Assembly (NCBI RefSeq): GCF_945859705.1
Contig: NC_079136.1
Span: 97,835,120 to 97,899,119 of the forward strand
Direction: 5' to 3'
Length of the DNA: 64,000 nt
Source: Episyrphus balteatus
Lineage: Eukaryota > Arthropoda > Insecta > Diptera > Syrphidae
Positions 1 through 12,733 of this stretch are shown here, one piece after another. The notes beneath the pieces are model-generated. The model had not been told where the DNA came from and made no database searches. It worked only from the letters and a program-made list of their open reading frames with translations. Within the stretch, counting starts at the first letter, position 1, and each line of letters begins with the position of its first letter. A program made the translations under genes and the position numbers.

Positions 1-202
1 TAGCGATAATAAATATTAATTTGTTTATTTTTAAATAAACTTCTAATGTGAATATTAATTTGTTTACAAAGTTCTATGAACCAATTGCAAACAACCATTA
101 AAGACGATTGTACTCACGCAGATTTCCAACGATCATGAAAACGTACTTTGTTTTAACTTTTTGCATCACTCTCACATTATTCTTTATTTCTTTAAACAAT
201 AG
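1..202 (+). other. RpII215: 3' part of an RpII215 intron
   Basis: AT-rich non-coding sequence ending in a pyrimidine-rich stretch and an AG at 201-202. The next base opens a reading frame matching fly Rpb1, so this is the end of an intron whose donor lies left of the window. A short sequence around aatattaatttgttta is repeated within the first 65 bases; no other feature is seen. Confidence 0.85.
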
Positions 203-1760
203 GAAAAGAAAATCGCCATAACAGGTGAACGAGTTTGGGAAATCCTCAAGCACATCGTCGATGAAGAATGCTTCATCCTCGGCATGGATCCCAAGTATGC
301 TCGTCCCGATTGGATGATCGTCACTACTTTGCCAGTTCCCCCACTCTCAGTCAGACCGGCTGTGGTGATGTTTGGAGCAGCCAAGAATCAGGACGATTTG
401 ACGCACAAACTGGCCGACATCATTAAGGCCAACAATGAATTGAAGAAAAACGAAGCGTCGGGTGCTGCCGCCCACGTTATTCAAGAAAACATAAAAATGT
501 TGCAGTTCCATGTGGCCACTCTGGTAGACAATGACATGCCAGGAATGCCTCGGGCCATGCAAAAATCCGGCAAACCTTTAAAAGCCCTGAAAACACGTCT
601 CAAGGGCAAAGAAGGTCGTATTCGTGGTAATTTGATGGGAAAGCGTGTAGATTTCTCCGCTCGTACTGTCATCACACCCGATCCCAACTTGCGTATCGAT
701 CAGGTTGGTGTTCCGCGATCGATTGCCCAGAATTTAACATTCCCAGAACTGGTGACACCCTTTAACATTGACAGAATGCAGGAACTGGTACGACGTGGTA
801 ATTCCCAGTATCCTGGAGCCAAGTATATTGTACGAGACAATGGAGAGCGTATTGATTTACGTTTCCATCCCAAACCGAGTGATTTGCATTTACAGTGTGG
901 TTACAAAGTGGAGCGGCATTTGCGTGACGACGACTTGGTCATCTTCAACCGTCAGCCAACGCTACACAAGATGAGTATGATGGGGCATCGTGTGAAGGTT
1001 TTGCCCTGGTCGACATTCCGTATGAACTTGTCGTGTACTTCACCCTACAACGCTGATTTCGATGGTGACGAGATGAATCTGCACGTCCCTCAATCTATGG
1101 AGACTCGTGCTGAAGTCGAGAACATTCACATTACTCCTCGCCAGATTATTACGCCACAAGCCAACAAACCCGTCATGGGTATTGTGCAGGATACTCTGAC
1201 AGCCGTACGAAAAATGACCAAGCGTGATGTATTCATCAATCGCGAACAGGTCATGAATTTACTGATGTTCTTGCCAACTTGGGATGGCAAAGTACCACAA
1301 CCGTGCATTTTGAAACCACGTCCCTTGTGGACGGGTAAACAAATCTTCTCGCTCATTATTCCCGGCAATGTAAACATGATTCGAACACATTCAACCCATC
1401 CCGATGAAGAGGATGATGGACCGTACAAATGGATTTCGCCTGGAGACACAAAAGTCATGGTCGAGCATGGAGATCTGATTATGGGAATTTTGTGTAAAAA
1501 GACACTGGGTACTTCGGCCGGATCGTTGTTGCATATTGTTTTCTTGGAATTGGGACACGAGATCGCTGGTCGGTTCTATGGTAATATTCAGACTGTGATC
1601 AATAACTGGTTGTTGTTGGAGGGTCACAGTATCGGTATTGGTGATACAATTGCTGATCCTCAGACATATAATGAAATCCAGATGTCAATTAAGAAAGCCA
1701 AAGACGATGTCATCTGTGTTATTCAAAAGGCCCACAACATGGAATTAGAACCAACACCAG
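203..1760 (+). CDS. RpII215: RNA polymerase II largest subunit (Rpb1), first exon in window
   Basis: Encodes 519 codons of Rpb1, the catalytic subunit of nuclear RNA polymerase II, which makes mRNA. The exon starts in phase 0 after the AG at 202 with EKKIAITGERVWEILKH, upstream of the first ATG at 284, so that ATG is internal. The sequence follows fly Rpb1 almost residue for residue: the clamp-core/switch region (GKEGRIRGNLMGKRVDFSAR) at about 610-665, then the double-psi barrel active site with NADFDGD at 1049-1069, whose three aspartates bind the catalytic magnesium. The pore/funnel region follows. The exon ends ACACCAG before GTAAGA, phase 1, joining to 2070 with the glycine codon split; the intron 1761-2069 is 309 bp. 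About 200 N-terminal residues expected for the family lie outside the window. No stop or frameshift is seen. Confidence 0.97.
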
Positions 1761-2069
1761 GTAAGATAATAGAACTGCCTCTTCCTTCCGATTATATAAC
1801 CTTTTCAGCTTGTTTAAGGCGTTTAAAATAATAATGGGTCAAACCAGTTTGAAATTAGTGAATTACAAACAACTTTGAAAAGCTGCTGAGTTTGTGGAAA
1901 AAAAATTCTTTTACAGACCATTAGCTTATAAAACCTTTAAGGCGGAATACATAGTCGTTGCTCAAGTCCAAACTTTCGTTCTTTTTATTAATCTTTATCT
2001 TAAAAAATTTCATCTTTCTATGTATAGAAAAAAGTTATTAATCCCATTTCTTTTTTATCATATTTTCAG

Positions 2070-4289
2070 GTAACACTTTGCGTCAGACTTTCGAAAATCA
2101 AGTAAATCGTATTCTAAACGACGCTCGTGACAAAACTGGTGGCTCTGCTAAGAAATCGTTGACAGAATACAACAATTTAAAGGCTATGGTGGTGTCTGGT
2201 GCCAAAGGTTCCAACATTAACATCTCTCAGGTTATTGCTTGTGTGGGTCAACAGAACGTCGAAGGTAAACGTATTCCATATGGTTTCCGTAAGCGTACCC
2301 TCCCACATTTCATCAAAGACGATTACGGTCCCGAATCTAGAGGTTTCGTAGAAAATTCATATCTTGCCGGATTGACACCATCTGAATTCTATTTTCACGC
2401 TATGGGAGGTCGTGAAGGTCTTATCGATACTGCTGTAAAAACTGCTGAAACTGGTTACATTCAGCGTCGTCTGATAAAGGCTATGGAGTCTGTCATGGTA
2501 AATTATGATGGTACAGTACGTAATTCAGTCGGCCAGCTGATTCAGTTGCGTTACGGTGAGGATGGTCTGTGTGGAGAAACTGTAGAGTTTCAGAATTTAC
2601 CCACTGTCAAACTTTCCAACAAGTCATTTGAGAAAAGATTTAAGTTTGATTGGTCAAATGAACGGTATATGCGAAAAGTATTCGCCGATGATGTTATCAA
2701 GGAGTTGAGCGAGTCAAATAATGCTCTTCCTGAGTTGGAAACCGAATGGGAACAATTGTGTCGCGATCGTGAGGCTCTAAGACAGATTTTCCCAAGTGGA
2801 GAATCAAAGGTCGTATTGCCTTGTAATTTGCAACGTATGATTTGGAATGTACAAAAGATTTTCCACATCAACAAACGTGTACCCACTGATTTGAGTCCAT
2901 TGCGGGTAATTCACGGTGTAAGGGATCTTCTGCAGCGGTGTGTCATAGTGGTGGGCAACGATCGTCTTTCCAAACAAGCCAACGAGAACGCCACGCTGCT
3001 CTTCCAGTGTTTGGTCCGTTCAACTTTGTGTACTAAATATGTTGCCGAAGAATTCCGTCTCTCCACTGAAGCATTTGAGTGGTTGATCGGAGAAATCGAA
3101 ACACGTTTCCAACAGGCACAAGCAAATCCTGGTGAGATGGTGGGTGCCTTAGCTGCCCAGTCATTGGGAGAACCTGCTACACAGATGACATTGAACACTT
3201 TCCATTTTGCTGGTGTGTCTTCGAAGAACGTAACCCTGGGTGTACCCAGGTTGAAGGAAATTATTAATATTTCCAAGAAGCCAAAGGCTCCTTCTCTAAC
3301 CGTCTTTCTTACTGGTGGTGCTGCACGTGATGCTGAAAAAGCAAAGAATGTACTTTGTCGGTTGGAACACACAACTTTGCGAAAGGTTACAGCAAACACA
3401 GCTATTTACTACGATCCGGATCCACAACGTACTGTTATATCGGAAGATCAAGAGTTCGTCAATGTTTACTATGAAATGCCTGATTTCGACCCTACACGTA
3501 TATCTCCCTGGTTGCTTCGTATCGAACTGGATCGCAAGCGTATGACAGATAAAAAACTGACCATGGAACAAATTGCTGAAAAGATCAATGCTGGCTTCGG
3601 AGACGATTTGAATTGTATTTTCAATGACGACAATGCAGATAAACTAGTCCTCCGAATTCGTATCATGAACAACGAAGAAAATAAATTCCAAGATTCTGAA
3701 GAGGATGCTGTTGATAAGATGGAAGATGACATGTTCTTGCGTTGTATTGAGGCAAACATGTTGTCTGACATGACTCTACAGGGTATCGAGGCAATTGGTA
3801 AAGTATATATGCATTTACCACAAACGGACAGTAAGAAGCGTATTGTCATCACCGAGACTGGTGAATTCAAAGCTATTGGAGAGTGGCTTTTGGAAACTGA
3901 TGGTACTTCTATGATGAAAGTACTAAGTGAAAGGGATGTTGATCCGGTTAGGACGTTCTCCAACGATATCTGTGAAATTTTCCAAGTATTGGGAATAGAG
4001 GCTGTGCGTAAGTCGGTCGAAAAGGAAATGAACGCTGTGTTGCAGTTCTACGGATTGTACGTGAACTATCGACATTTGGCTTTGTTGTGTGACGTAATGA
4101 CAGCCAAGGGCCATTTGATGGCCATCACTCGTCACGGTATTAATAGGCAAGATACTGGTGCTCTTATGAGATGTTCCTTTGAGGAAACTGTTGATGTGTT
4201 GATGGATGCTTCTGCGCATGCTGAGACAGATCCTATGAGAGGTGTGTCTGAAAATATTATCATGGGACAGCTGCCAAAGATGGGAACTG
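2070..4289 (+). CDS. RpII215: RNA polymerase II largest subunit (Rpb1), middle exon
   Basis: Begins after TATTTTCAG at 2069 and completes the split Gly codon (GNTLRQTFEN). It encodes 740 residues: the funnel, the bridge helix (GGREGLIDTAVKTAETGY, about 2404-2460), the foot and cleft, the trigger loop (LNTFHFAGVSSKNVTLG, about 3190-3240), the jaw, and the end of the polymerase core (MRGVSENIIMGQLPKMGTG). The bridge helix and trigger loop drive nucleotide addition and translocation and bind alpha-amanitin in this family. All these motifs look intact. The exon ends GGAACTG before GTAAAA, phase 1, and joins a 57-bp intron (4290-4346). Reading past the donor gives only a few codons to a stop at 4315, so intron retention would truncate the protein before the CTD. 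Confidence 0.98.
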
Positions 4290-4346
4290 GTAAAATCAAT
4301 TTGTGTTTGTTTTGAATTACATATTTTAATGTAATTTTGTCTTTAG

Positions 4347-4535
4347 GTTGCTTCGATTTACTATTAGACGCGGAAAAGTGTCGCTTTGGTATTGAAATTC
4401 CTAGTACATTAGGAGCAGGCAATCTTGTTGGTGGAATGTTCTTTGGGGCTGCATCCACACCAAGCATGACACCGCCAATGACACCATGGGTGCAATGTGG
4501 CACACCGAGATTCTTCTCACCTCCATCAGGAACAA
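4347..4535 (+). CDS. RpII215: RNA polymerase II largest subunit (Rpb1), linker exon
   Basis: A 189-bp exon, phase 1 in and phase 1 out, between a 57-bp and a 66-bp intron. It starts by completing Gly and reads CFDLLLDAEKCRFGIEIP, the conserved end of the polymerase core, then a Gly/Ala-rich stretch and TPSMTPPMTPWVQCGTPRF, the flexible linker leading to the CTD. The acceptor is GTCTTTAG at 4346 and the donor is ACAA before GTAAGT at 4536. The match to fly Rpb1 is clear, although the Gly/Ala stretch differs, as expected for linker sequence. Confidence 0.96.
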
Positions 4536-4601
4536 GTAAGTTATTTTTATTTGAGAATATTAGACCAGCGAATCTAAATTAATTTTGTTTTTCTTTTTCA
4601 G

Positions 4602-5704
4602 TTAGTGGTATGACTCCAGGTGGACCAAGTTTCTCACCTTCTGCTCAATCAGATGCATCTGGTATGTCTCCAAGTTGGTCACCAGGTCATCCGGGATCTT
4701 CACCAAGTTCTCCTGGGCCCCCAATGTCGCCATATTTCCCACCATCTCCGAGCGCATCACCAGCATATTCTCCAACAAGTCCACATTACACTGCTTCATC
4801 GCCTGGAGCAGCATCACCAACATACTCACCGTCGAGTCCTAATTATTCTCCAACCAGTCCAGCATATGGGTCAGCAAGTCCACGTTTTACATCTACAACA
4901 CCCAACTTTGGACCACAATCAACGGGATATTCCCCAACATCAAGCGGTTATTCACCAACATCGCCGATATATTCTCCAACCTCAAATTATCCATCGTCAT
5001 CGACACCGTCATTTTCGGGAGGAGGCTCCAATACATATTCCCCAAACAGTGCTTATTCTCCAACCAGCACAAACTATTCACCCAATTCCCCCAGTTATTC
5101 CCCAACATCCCCATCATATTCTCCTTCAAGTCCCTCATATTCTCCGACTTCGCCCTGCTATTCACCAGCTTCGCCGTCGTATTCTCCTTCGTCGGCAAAT
5201 TACACACCGAATACGCCATCGTATTCCCCAACTTCGCCCAATTATTCAGCATCTCCGCATTACTCCCCGGCTTCTCCGGCGTACTCACAAACAGGAGGCA
5301 AGTACTCACCAACTTCGCCGACATATTCGCCACCGTCACCATCGTATGACGGAAGTCCACAATACACACCGGGATCACCCCAACACTCTCCGGCAAGTCC
5401 TAAATATTCACCAACCTCTCCGCTATATTCACCAAGTTCGCCACAACATTCTCCGGCTAATCAATATAGCCCAACTGGAAGCAATTATTCAACGACAAGT
5501 CCACGTTATACACCGAATATGTCAATTTATTCACCAAGCAGTCCCAAATATTCCCCGACCAGTCCAAATTATACACCAACTTCGAGGAACTATTCTCCGA
5601 CCAGTCCAATGTATTCGCCGACTGTTCCATCATCAACAGGGTATAGTCCCACAAGCCCAGCTTATTCACCAAGCAGTCCCACATATGACGAAACTGACGA
5701 TTAA
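4602..5704 (+). CDS. RpII215: RNA polymerase II largest subunit (Rpb1), CTD exon with stop
   Basis: The last coding exon starts after TCTTTTTCAG (4601) with ISGMTPGGPSFSPSA and runs to TAA at 5702-5704. After a Ser/Pro-rich lead-in (about 50 residues) it is built of tandem heptads related to YSPTSPS, roughly 42-45 units by length, many degenerate at positions 4-7 as is typical of fly CTDs. The tail is phosphorylated at Ser2 and Ser5 during transcription and recruits capping, splicing and 3'-end factors. The protein ends in the acidic tip SPTYDETDD. The four exons give 1,689 residues in the window, matching the 1.9-kDa-hundred class of fly Rpb1 once the missing N-terminus is added. Long open frames in other registers here are caused by the repeat. 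Confidence 0.98.
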
Positions 5705-5820
5705 ACATTTTTTTTATAACAATCTTTTTTTTTCTTTTCTTCTTCATATTCTTATTTTAAATTACAATTGACCGTTGAGTAGTCTTTGAATAATTATATC
5801 AACAAAATTATATATTAATA

Positions 5821-5826
5821 AATAAA
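5821..5826 (+). terminator. RpII215: Likely RpII215 polyadenylation signal
   Basis: AATAAA lies 117 bp after the stop codon, in an AT-rich 3' UTR. A second AATAAA occurs at 5878-5883. Either could serve; no cleavage site can be seen from sequence alone. Confidence 0.6.
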
Positions 5827-6290
5827 ACTTTTTATTATGAATGTATTAAAGTTATTAATAATTATTATTGAAAAACCAATAAAAATTATAAAAAGAAATG
5901 CAATTGACTTATTTTTTTGAGAAATTCTTGGAGTACAATGCATTACCTTTTCTAAATATACCTTTGCCTCAATTGGGTGTGCACTCCACGTGCAAGTCAG
6001 AGCTAAAGGACCCAAAAATAATCCGATGCGGCTTAAACGAACAAATTTGTAACAATTTGTTTCTCATGTCATAACTTATGTCGTTTTAGTTCCTTTAGTA
6101 CCTACTTATTTTTGCACTTTATGCAACATTTTTTCATTTAGCAATATTATTCAACATAACAAACATTAGGCTTTTACTATGTAAAGCTTTCAATTATAAA
6201 CAGATAATTACAAAAATAATATGTAAGTGCCAATTTTTCATTAGCCAGATAAAACGCCAGTTAAAGCTTATTCCTATATAAATGAAGGGG

Positions 6291-6897
6291 TGCTTTCATA
6301 AATGCATGGTTGCTTAAGTCTGAGGAATGCAAAGCTTTCATTAATGCAAATGACAAATGTCAGGTGTTCATAAATGTAAAACGCAAATATTTGCAGCGCA
6401 AATGTTGTAATATAAAATTTCACTTGCATTCTAAATTTATAGGTACTTAAAAAAGCGACAAATATCATGTATGTTTATGAAAATTGTAGTTTTTTTTAAT
6501 TGTTTCTAGGTAGGTATCTGCTAAAAGTCTTCAAAAAACCTGGCAAAACCAATATCGCACGTTGAGAAAGATATTGTCACAACTCAAAAAACACGATTTT
6601 TCGGTAGAATTAAAATAAGAAAAAGAAAATGTAAGTATTTTCAAAATACATATAAAATAATTCTCTAGCGACTTAATTCAAAATCGACACTTTTTGAGTT
6701 GTGACACTATCTTTCTCAATGTGCGATATTTTAGAAGATAAATCGAAATCCAAACTTAAAAATTTTGAAAGATGACGCAAATCAGAAAAAATGTTCATAA
6801 TATCCAAAGTAAAATGCATGCGCAGATAGTTTCTCTGACATTAGTCTGATCGCAAATGACCGCATGTAAACAAAGCAACCATGCAATTATGAAAGCA
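6291..6897. mobile_element. MITE-like foldback element, about 607 bp
   Basis: The ends are inverted: TGCTTTCATAAATGCATGGT at the left pairs with the reverse complement of the right end (TGCTTTCATAATTGCATGGT), about 24 of 26 bases including the next TTGCTT. A second inverted pair lies inside: 6551-6590 against 6691-6730, 40-bp arms with 38 identical. No protein is encoded and no clear target duplication is seen. Non-coding, both-end inverted structure fits a non-autonomous DNA transposon; the superfamily is not assigned. Confidence 0.7.
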
Positions 6898-7423
6898 TTC
6901 AAGGTTTTTTTTTATATTGACTTTATTCTTCTGATTTCCGTTTAAATTCTATTTTCTCCTTTTTTCAAATTTTAGCTGATCCCAATTCCGTATTCGAACC
7001 CATTTTGCGAATTCATAGATGTTTCGAAAAACAAACGGGCCTACAATTCGACAAATTTTTGCCGTTTTCAATCTTGGTAGAAATTTGATACCAGAAAAAA
7101 ATACTCTACAACAAAAAAGTCGAATGGAAATCAGAACAACCGTTTTCAATCCGTACGGATTAAATTTTCGTTTCCGTTTTCAAATTCGAACGAATATTAG
7201 AACAGCCGTGATAGTCTGATGATTGGGCTAAATAAAACAAAGTTAAAAATAGGAATTAAATGCATTTAAAAAAAGTGAGCAACGTAACTTATTTATTGAA
7301 TAATACCCAATTTTGTTTTAAATAGCACAAACGAAAGACTTGGCTTAAGAACAAGTAACGAGACACTTATTAATTGCTTAATATATGTTGGTATGTATAA
7401 ATTTGTTGAGCATATTTAGGACG

Positions 7424-7785
7424 GAATGCATGGTTGCGCAAGTCTGACGTATGCAAAGTATTCATTTTGTTTTTCGTTATATGACTGTTTGTACACTTAT
7501 CTTTATAAAAGCCCATAAATATGTCGCACTAGTATAACAATATTGTCGTAACTAAAAAAAAATTTCTCGTTGAATCAGCGAAAAACTGTTTATTCACAAA
7601 CTGTTCCAAATTATAAAAAAAATAATTTCTTTACCAAGTTTCTTTTTAAAAATAATGCAATTAACTATTCAGCAATTATTTAAAATATTAGACAAATAAA
7701 TATAATGTTATTGTGTAAAATATGATGTCAACTCAAGCAAAAAAAAAGTTTTGAGTTACAACCGTCTTGTAATACTAGTGCCATG
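7424..7785. mobile_element. Diverged second copy of the 6.3-kb MITE
   Basis: 7424-7468 (ggaatgcatggttgcgcaag and onward) resembles the left end of the element at 6291. An imperfect inverted pair follows (about 7526-7557 against 7749-7782, sharing gcactagtat and gttgtaact-like cores), in the same place as the internal hairpin of the first copy. The right end is not clear, so the boundaries are approximate. Confidence 0.4.
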
Positions 7786-8442
7786 TGTACTGTGGGTCAC
7801 TGTGGTGTATGAGTAACTTTTTTGTATTGAAACATTTTAAACGGTTAATTCAAATGCTTATATTCTTGAGTTACTTATCAGAAGAGTTGATCTTTCAAAT
7901 GTTTGGATTGGCCATTCAAAGTTGTGCGCATGGGAGAAGTACCTACCTAAATAAAAATAATTTCAAACTAAATTTTTGCACTTGTTTTCTTTTTTTAAAT
8001 ATTCTTTATTTTAAAGTTATCTCATTAATTTGAGACAAAACTTCTAAAAAAACTTTATCAATGGGCTTTACATGGTTTTCGTTGATTTAAACAACGCACA
8101 GCTCTTTAAACGAACCATGTTGACTTTTTTGGTGAGTCTTTAAATCAAATAAACAAACAAAAGAATTAAAGAAACAAGTCTTCAAAACAAAGTCTTTTAT
8201 AAATCTGAATATTAACGGCCATATTATTTACTAGTTTAAAAATACATCTGGATGTAAAGAAATGTAAAATGTCAAAAATAAATCCAAATCCATAATATTC
8301 ACTACATATATCCAATTTTTACTTGCGATATAGGTACTATACATATATCAAGTTATGCAATCGTACAAAAGAAAAAGTTGAGATATCATTTTTCCACGAT
8401 ATTACGATGGTAGAGAATGCCAAAAAAGTGGGTCCCGGAAGC

Positions 8443-8487
8443 CCGTCTGTCTGTGTGTCTGTCTGTCAGTCTGTCTGACTGTCTGTA
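8443..8487. repeat. GTCT-type microsatellite inside repeat A
   Basis: Short, imperfect array of gtct/gtca units inside the A copy. It is the unexpanded counterpart of the long 8-bp arrays at 32779-33042 and 34904-35034. Confidence 0.85.
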
Positions 8488-8709
8488 TAAGGAGCTACAG
8501 CCTAAACGGATAGACCGATTGACTTCAAACTTGATTTTGTTTAAAAAATTCAAATGTAAGTTTTAAGACAAGGTCTATCTTTCAATGAAAAAATTTTTTT
8601 TGGAAAATCATTATTAATGGTACCTGCCATAGAACCGTTTTTCTTAAATCCGATATTCTCCAAAACAGCTCATTTGATTTCAACGAAACTTTTTGTGAAG
8701 AAGCACTTA

Positions 8710-9527
8710 GGCCCAATTTATTGACTCTCCATTAAATTTAAATCGCCATTAAAAAAGGGAATTCTAAAATTTAAAACCAAATTCGTTTAATTCAGTCTCT
8801 TTTAAGGATTTTTTTGAAGTTTGGCATCATTAACTAATTGAGCATTAAATTTAAAAGTTGTTTTAGTTAAAACACCAAATTCGACCTTTTAAGAGGGATT
8901 TTTAGAGCAAATGGAGGTTTTAAGCAGGATTTCTATTTATTCACTCTCCATTAGCGTCAAATGTCATTTCATTTATTATTTTATTAAACAAAGTTTCAGT
9001 GACAGTTAATAATTAAAAATAAATAAAACATGCATGAATATGGAAAAATGGAATGGTGAAAATGGGTTCAATCAATTTCATAATACCAACGTTTGGTAAT
9101 TGGTAATTTTGGCTTGCAGAACAAGTCGTTTTTGTGTTGTTCTAGTTCAAACGATAATGTACATTATAGGGATGAATTGCTTCAGGTTTTGGTCACTACT
9201 GGCTTGCGTTTTAGCTGCAAAATACTTACGGGCCATAATTTTTGTGTTTTTATATTGTTTATCCTTCAAATCTTCAAATTTAAATATATTTTATTTGACA
9301 AAATCGTAGCTTTTGACAGTTTAATTTTTCAAAAAGTTAAAAATCCCTGGGATATTTTTAATGGAGTTTTAAATTTAAAGTTTCCATTAAAAGTAAAGAC
9401 ATTAACTAAAGCAGAGTGAATTAAATGAATTTTTAATGATGGAAACTTAAAGACGTCATTAGATTAACAAAGCTTTTAACTAAAACGACAAATTTCAAAA
9501 TTTAATGGAGGCTCAATAAATTGGCCC
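8710..9527. mobile_element. MITE with TTA target duplication, about 818 bp
   Basis: Flanked by TTA at 8707-8709 and 9528-9530. The left end GGCCCAATTTATTGA and the reverse complement of the right end GGGCCAATTTATTGA are near-identical and continue into CTCCATTAAATTT on both sides. Removing it restores the A repeat seen at 32.4 kb. A TTA duplication with long TIRs fits PIF/Harbinger (Tourist-type) MITEs. No transposase is seen; the ORFs inside are short and unrecognised. Confidence 0.75.
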
Positions 9528-9640
9528 TTATATAACCCAAATATAAGCCAAAAATAAAATTTCAAAAAAAATTATTTTTGGATTAAAAAAAAAAATTGAA
9601 AAATTTTGTTTGAATAATAAAATTTTAATATTCCACTGTT

Positions 9641-12600
9641 GTTAGGCTGTTTTGGTCTAAATAAAGCAAACGCGAATAAAACCAAGTTCTATCCCATTAT
9701 TTTCCCAACGTTTCGTAAGTATTTCTTACTTCATCATGGGTAATTTATTCAATTTAACAATTCAAAACATAATACATAATTTGTTTCCCTTCCGCTCCTA
9801 TTGCATATGTTCCGGAGACGGCAAAACTCAAATATGACAATTAACACTTAATATCACAGCTGGGTATCAGGAACTTTAATTAACAACTTCACTGCCAACC
9901 GTTCTTCGAATATGAAAAAAAACTAGAAAAATAGATATTGTAAAATAAAACACAATTTCAAACACTTATACTGGAATGTTAAAAATTTATTGATATCATA
10001 AATAATTTTTTTTTTAATATTATTTTATTGCTCAACAATAATATAATATTTTTTTTTTCAACTATTTATATTTTTCTTTTTTTTTGAACAAGGATTATAA
10101 AATATATGTATAAATATATGAGTGAAATATAAAATAGAAACACACTTAATAAATATATATATTTTTATTTCAAAAATAAAAATCAAACGTTTCTTCTCCT
10201 ATACAATTTTTCATTCTTGCTATTTTTTTTTTGCTTTTAGTTTATTTTCCTCCACATACCATACCAAATAATGATAAATTTAATTAAATTAAAAAAAATA
10301 AATTCTCTTTTTTTATGTTTGTTAAATATGTATGTACTTCATAAATTATATTGAATATTTTTAATGTGTTTTTTTTTTTTTTTTATTTGTTTTTATTGGT
10401 TTTATTGATTTCCATGTAACATGTGCATTATTATTACAGTAGTTGTAGTTTTGGTGCGTTAACTTGTAGTTGACATCTATAGATTCTAAAAAAAGCGTTA
10501 ATTTTGAATGTCAGTGAATAGTTAATTTAAATTTTTTGTTTATCAATCAAATAAAGATGTAAGATTATTGATTGTTATTGGGTCAGAGTTTTTTTTATAA
10601 ACAAACATTTTTTTTAACTTTTCACCAAGATCCAAAAAAGATTATTTTTTTTGTTATAATTTTGCTGTCATTTATTGGCAAATTTTTGATATGTGTTGTG
10701 ATTTTTGTTATTTAGTTGTAATAGTTCTATGTCATCGCACGTTGTACTATGTATTTTGAAGAAACGTATTGTTGTTATAACTACATGTGGAATACATACA
10801 TATATATGAAAAAAATTCCCACCATTAATAGTTAAATTTTTTTTTTCTTTTCTTAAAGTATATCTTTTTTTTTTGTTTTGTTTAAATATATAATATTGTG
10901 TATATTGTATAATTTACGTTTAATAAGATATGTATTCTTGATATGTATTTTATATGTTTTTTGACATGTATGTGATATGAAACTCCTTTTTAATTTAATT
11001 TTGCTGCTTCGCTCACGTTGGTACATAATAATAAGTAGTTTGCCCTTAATATATTTTTTATTTAATTTTTTTTTTAATTAAAATTTTAATGAAAACCTAA
11101 AACAAATTGCTACAAATAAGTAGCTAATTTTGTAAATGGCCGCATTATTGGTAAGATCTTAAGTCATTAATTTGCGGGGCAATGAGTGACTATACCAAAA
11201 GTGTGTTTTGTTGAAATAAAATGGCCATTTTTAATATGAAGTTATGTGATGAAACAATGAAAAATTGACTTCTTATATTCTTTCTATGAGATATTTTGTT
11301 TTTATCTTAGTAGGTCTACAATCTAATTTAAGGTACTTAACTCCATTATTTTTTGTTTTTGTTTCGTGTTTGTTTGGGTCTTAATCTAATTGTCAAATAA
11401 TTTTGTTTCTTAACTTTGTAAGATTGTGAGATTAAGATCTATATTAAAAGAAAAAAAGAAAATAACAATTTTTTTATTCGAGACATCTATAAGCATTTAT
11501 AAAAGTTTACATATTTATCAACAATTAATAATGTAGGAATAAACTGTTGAAAAAAAAACACACAATCAATTTTCTTATGATGTGCCAATCATTGTCCCTT
11601 TTAGATGTGAGGAATCTAATATATACTAATCTATAATGCGCGATCTCTACAAAAATGTTGATGATTTCTGTGCATCCCTGCGAATACTAAAATATATTTT
11701 ATCATTTATTTCATTTCTACTATTAATTACATTATGCTTTTTTTTTTATTTAAATATTTTTGTGTATGTTTTTGTTTTAAAGTACACATATCACAACATT
11801 TACCAACAGCTTTTTAGCTGGAAAACTGAAAAATTATTTGAATGTAAACAAAATTAATGTGATGCGGTCCAATTTTGCTTTCCAAGGGATCGGAAAATGT
11901 CTACGAAAAGAGATCAGATTGATCTTCTTTTATAAGACTAAAATTTGTAGTGTGGCTTTTTGAATTTATTATATCAGAACGAATCAAGGATTTAATTGAA
12001 ATTATAAAACAAAAAAATTACTCCTCGTTCTGACAAGCATAATGCAGATTGATCTGTTTCTAACATTACGTTTCTTTTAATCGTTATTGATAATTATTTC
12101 GATTTATCAAAGTAGATGTAATAATATGGATTTAGAAAGCTACATTTATAAATAGGTACACATTATATAGGTAAATAGTTTATATTGATACTATATTTTC
12201 TGTAAAGATTAAACCATGTTTCATTCATAAGATATGTGTATGATTAGTTATATTTTACTTTGTTTTTGCCAATAAAACATTTGGAGAGCCTTAAAGATAT
12301 ATTTTTAATATAGTTGTTATAGATGTCTATTATTTTTCAATTAGTGTTTGGCTTAAATACGAACAAAATAAAGATGAATACTTTCTTATGTTACGGATAT
12401 ATTTTAAGTTTCAACATTTTTTTTTTGTCTTTTTTTTTATTCATTGTTTTAACCGATCCTGCTTCCACATACTTATTTATACATATTTTTGTTTAATACA
12501 AGAAAATATATATATTTTGTCATTTTATTATGTTGCAATAAATAGTAGAGAGCAGATAGTTATTTTTTTTTTAAATATGTTTTATTATGTATTTTTATAG

Positions 12601-12733
12601 TTTTTGTTTTTTTTTTCTAAACTAACAACAAAATAATAATAATATAATAAAATAATGAACGTGAAAGAGAAAAAACTAAATTATAATTAAATAAATTGAG
12701 AACTTCGTTGATATTATTATGTTTGAGATAAAG
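9641..12733 (-). other. AT-rich stretch, probably 3' UTR and downstream of the prohormone gene
   Basis: No coding sequence recognised. It is rich in T and A runs; the segment just right of 12733 ends the prohormone-4-like gene on the minus strand, so part of this is likely its 3' UTR. Several TTTATT (AATAAA on minus) motifs exist and none can be chosen. About 9650-9840 contains a motif (cccaacgtttcg near 9705) that looks repeat-derived, unassigned. Confidence 0.4.

Larger units (their letters stand above)
8316..9640 (-). mobile_element. Repeat 'A' copy (microsatellite-bearing), split by a MITE
   Basis: On the minus strand this matches the element at 31976-35159: the region before a (GTCT/GACA)-type tract, the tract itself (about 8443-8487), the flank 'gggacccacttttttgg', and the end 'cgcaagtaaaa'. 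The match stops at 8709 and resumes at 9528 because a TTA-flanked MITE sits between. A conserved core next to a GTCY-type microsatellite recalls the 'mini-me' repeats described in Diptera; that family assignment is an inference. No ORF is seen. Confidence 0.7.

Noticed and set aside
4620..5771. 383-codon ORF overlapping the Rpb1 CTD in another frame, and minus-strand ORFs there
   Set aside because: Shadows of the heptad repeat; the Rpb1 frame is certain from homology and splicing.
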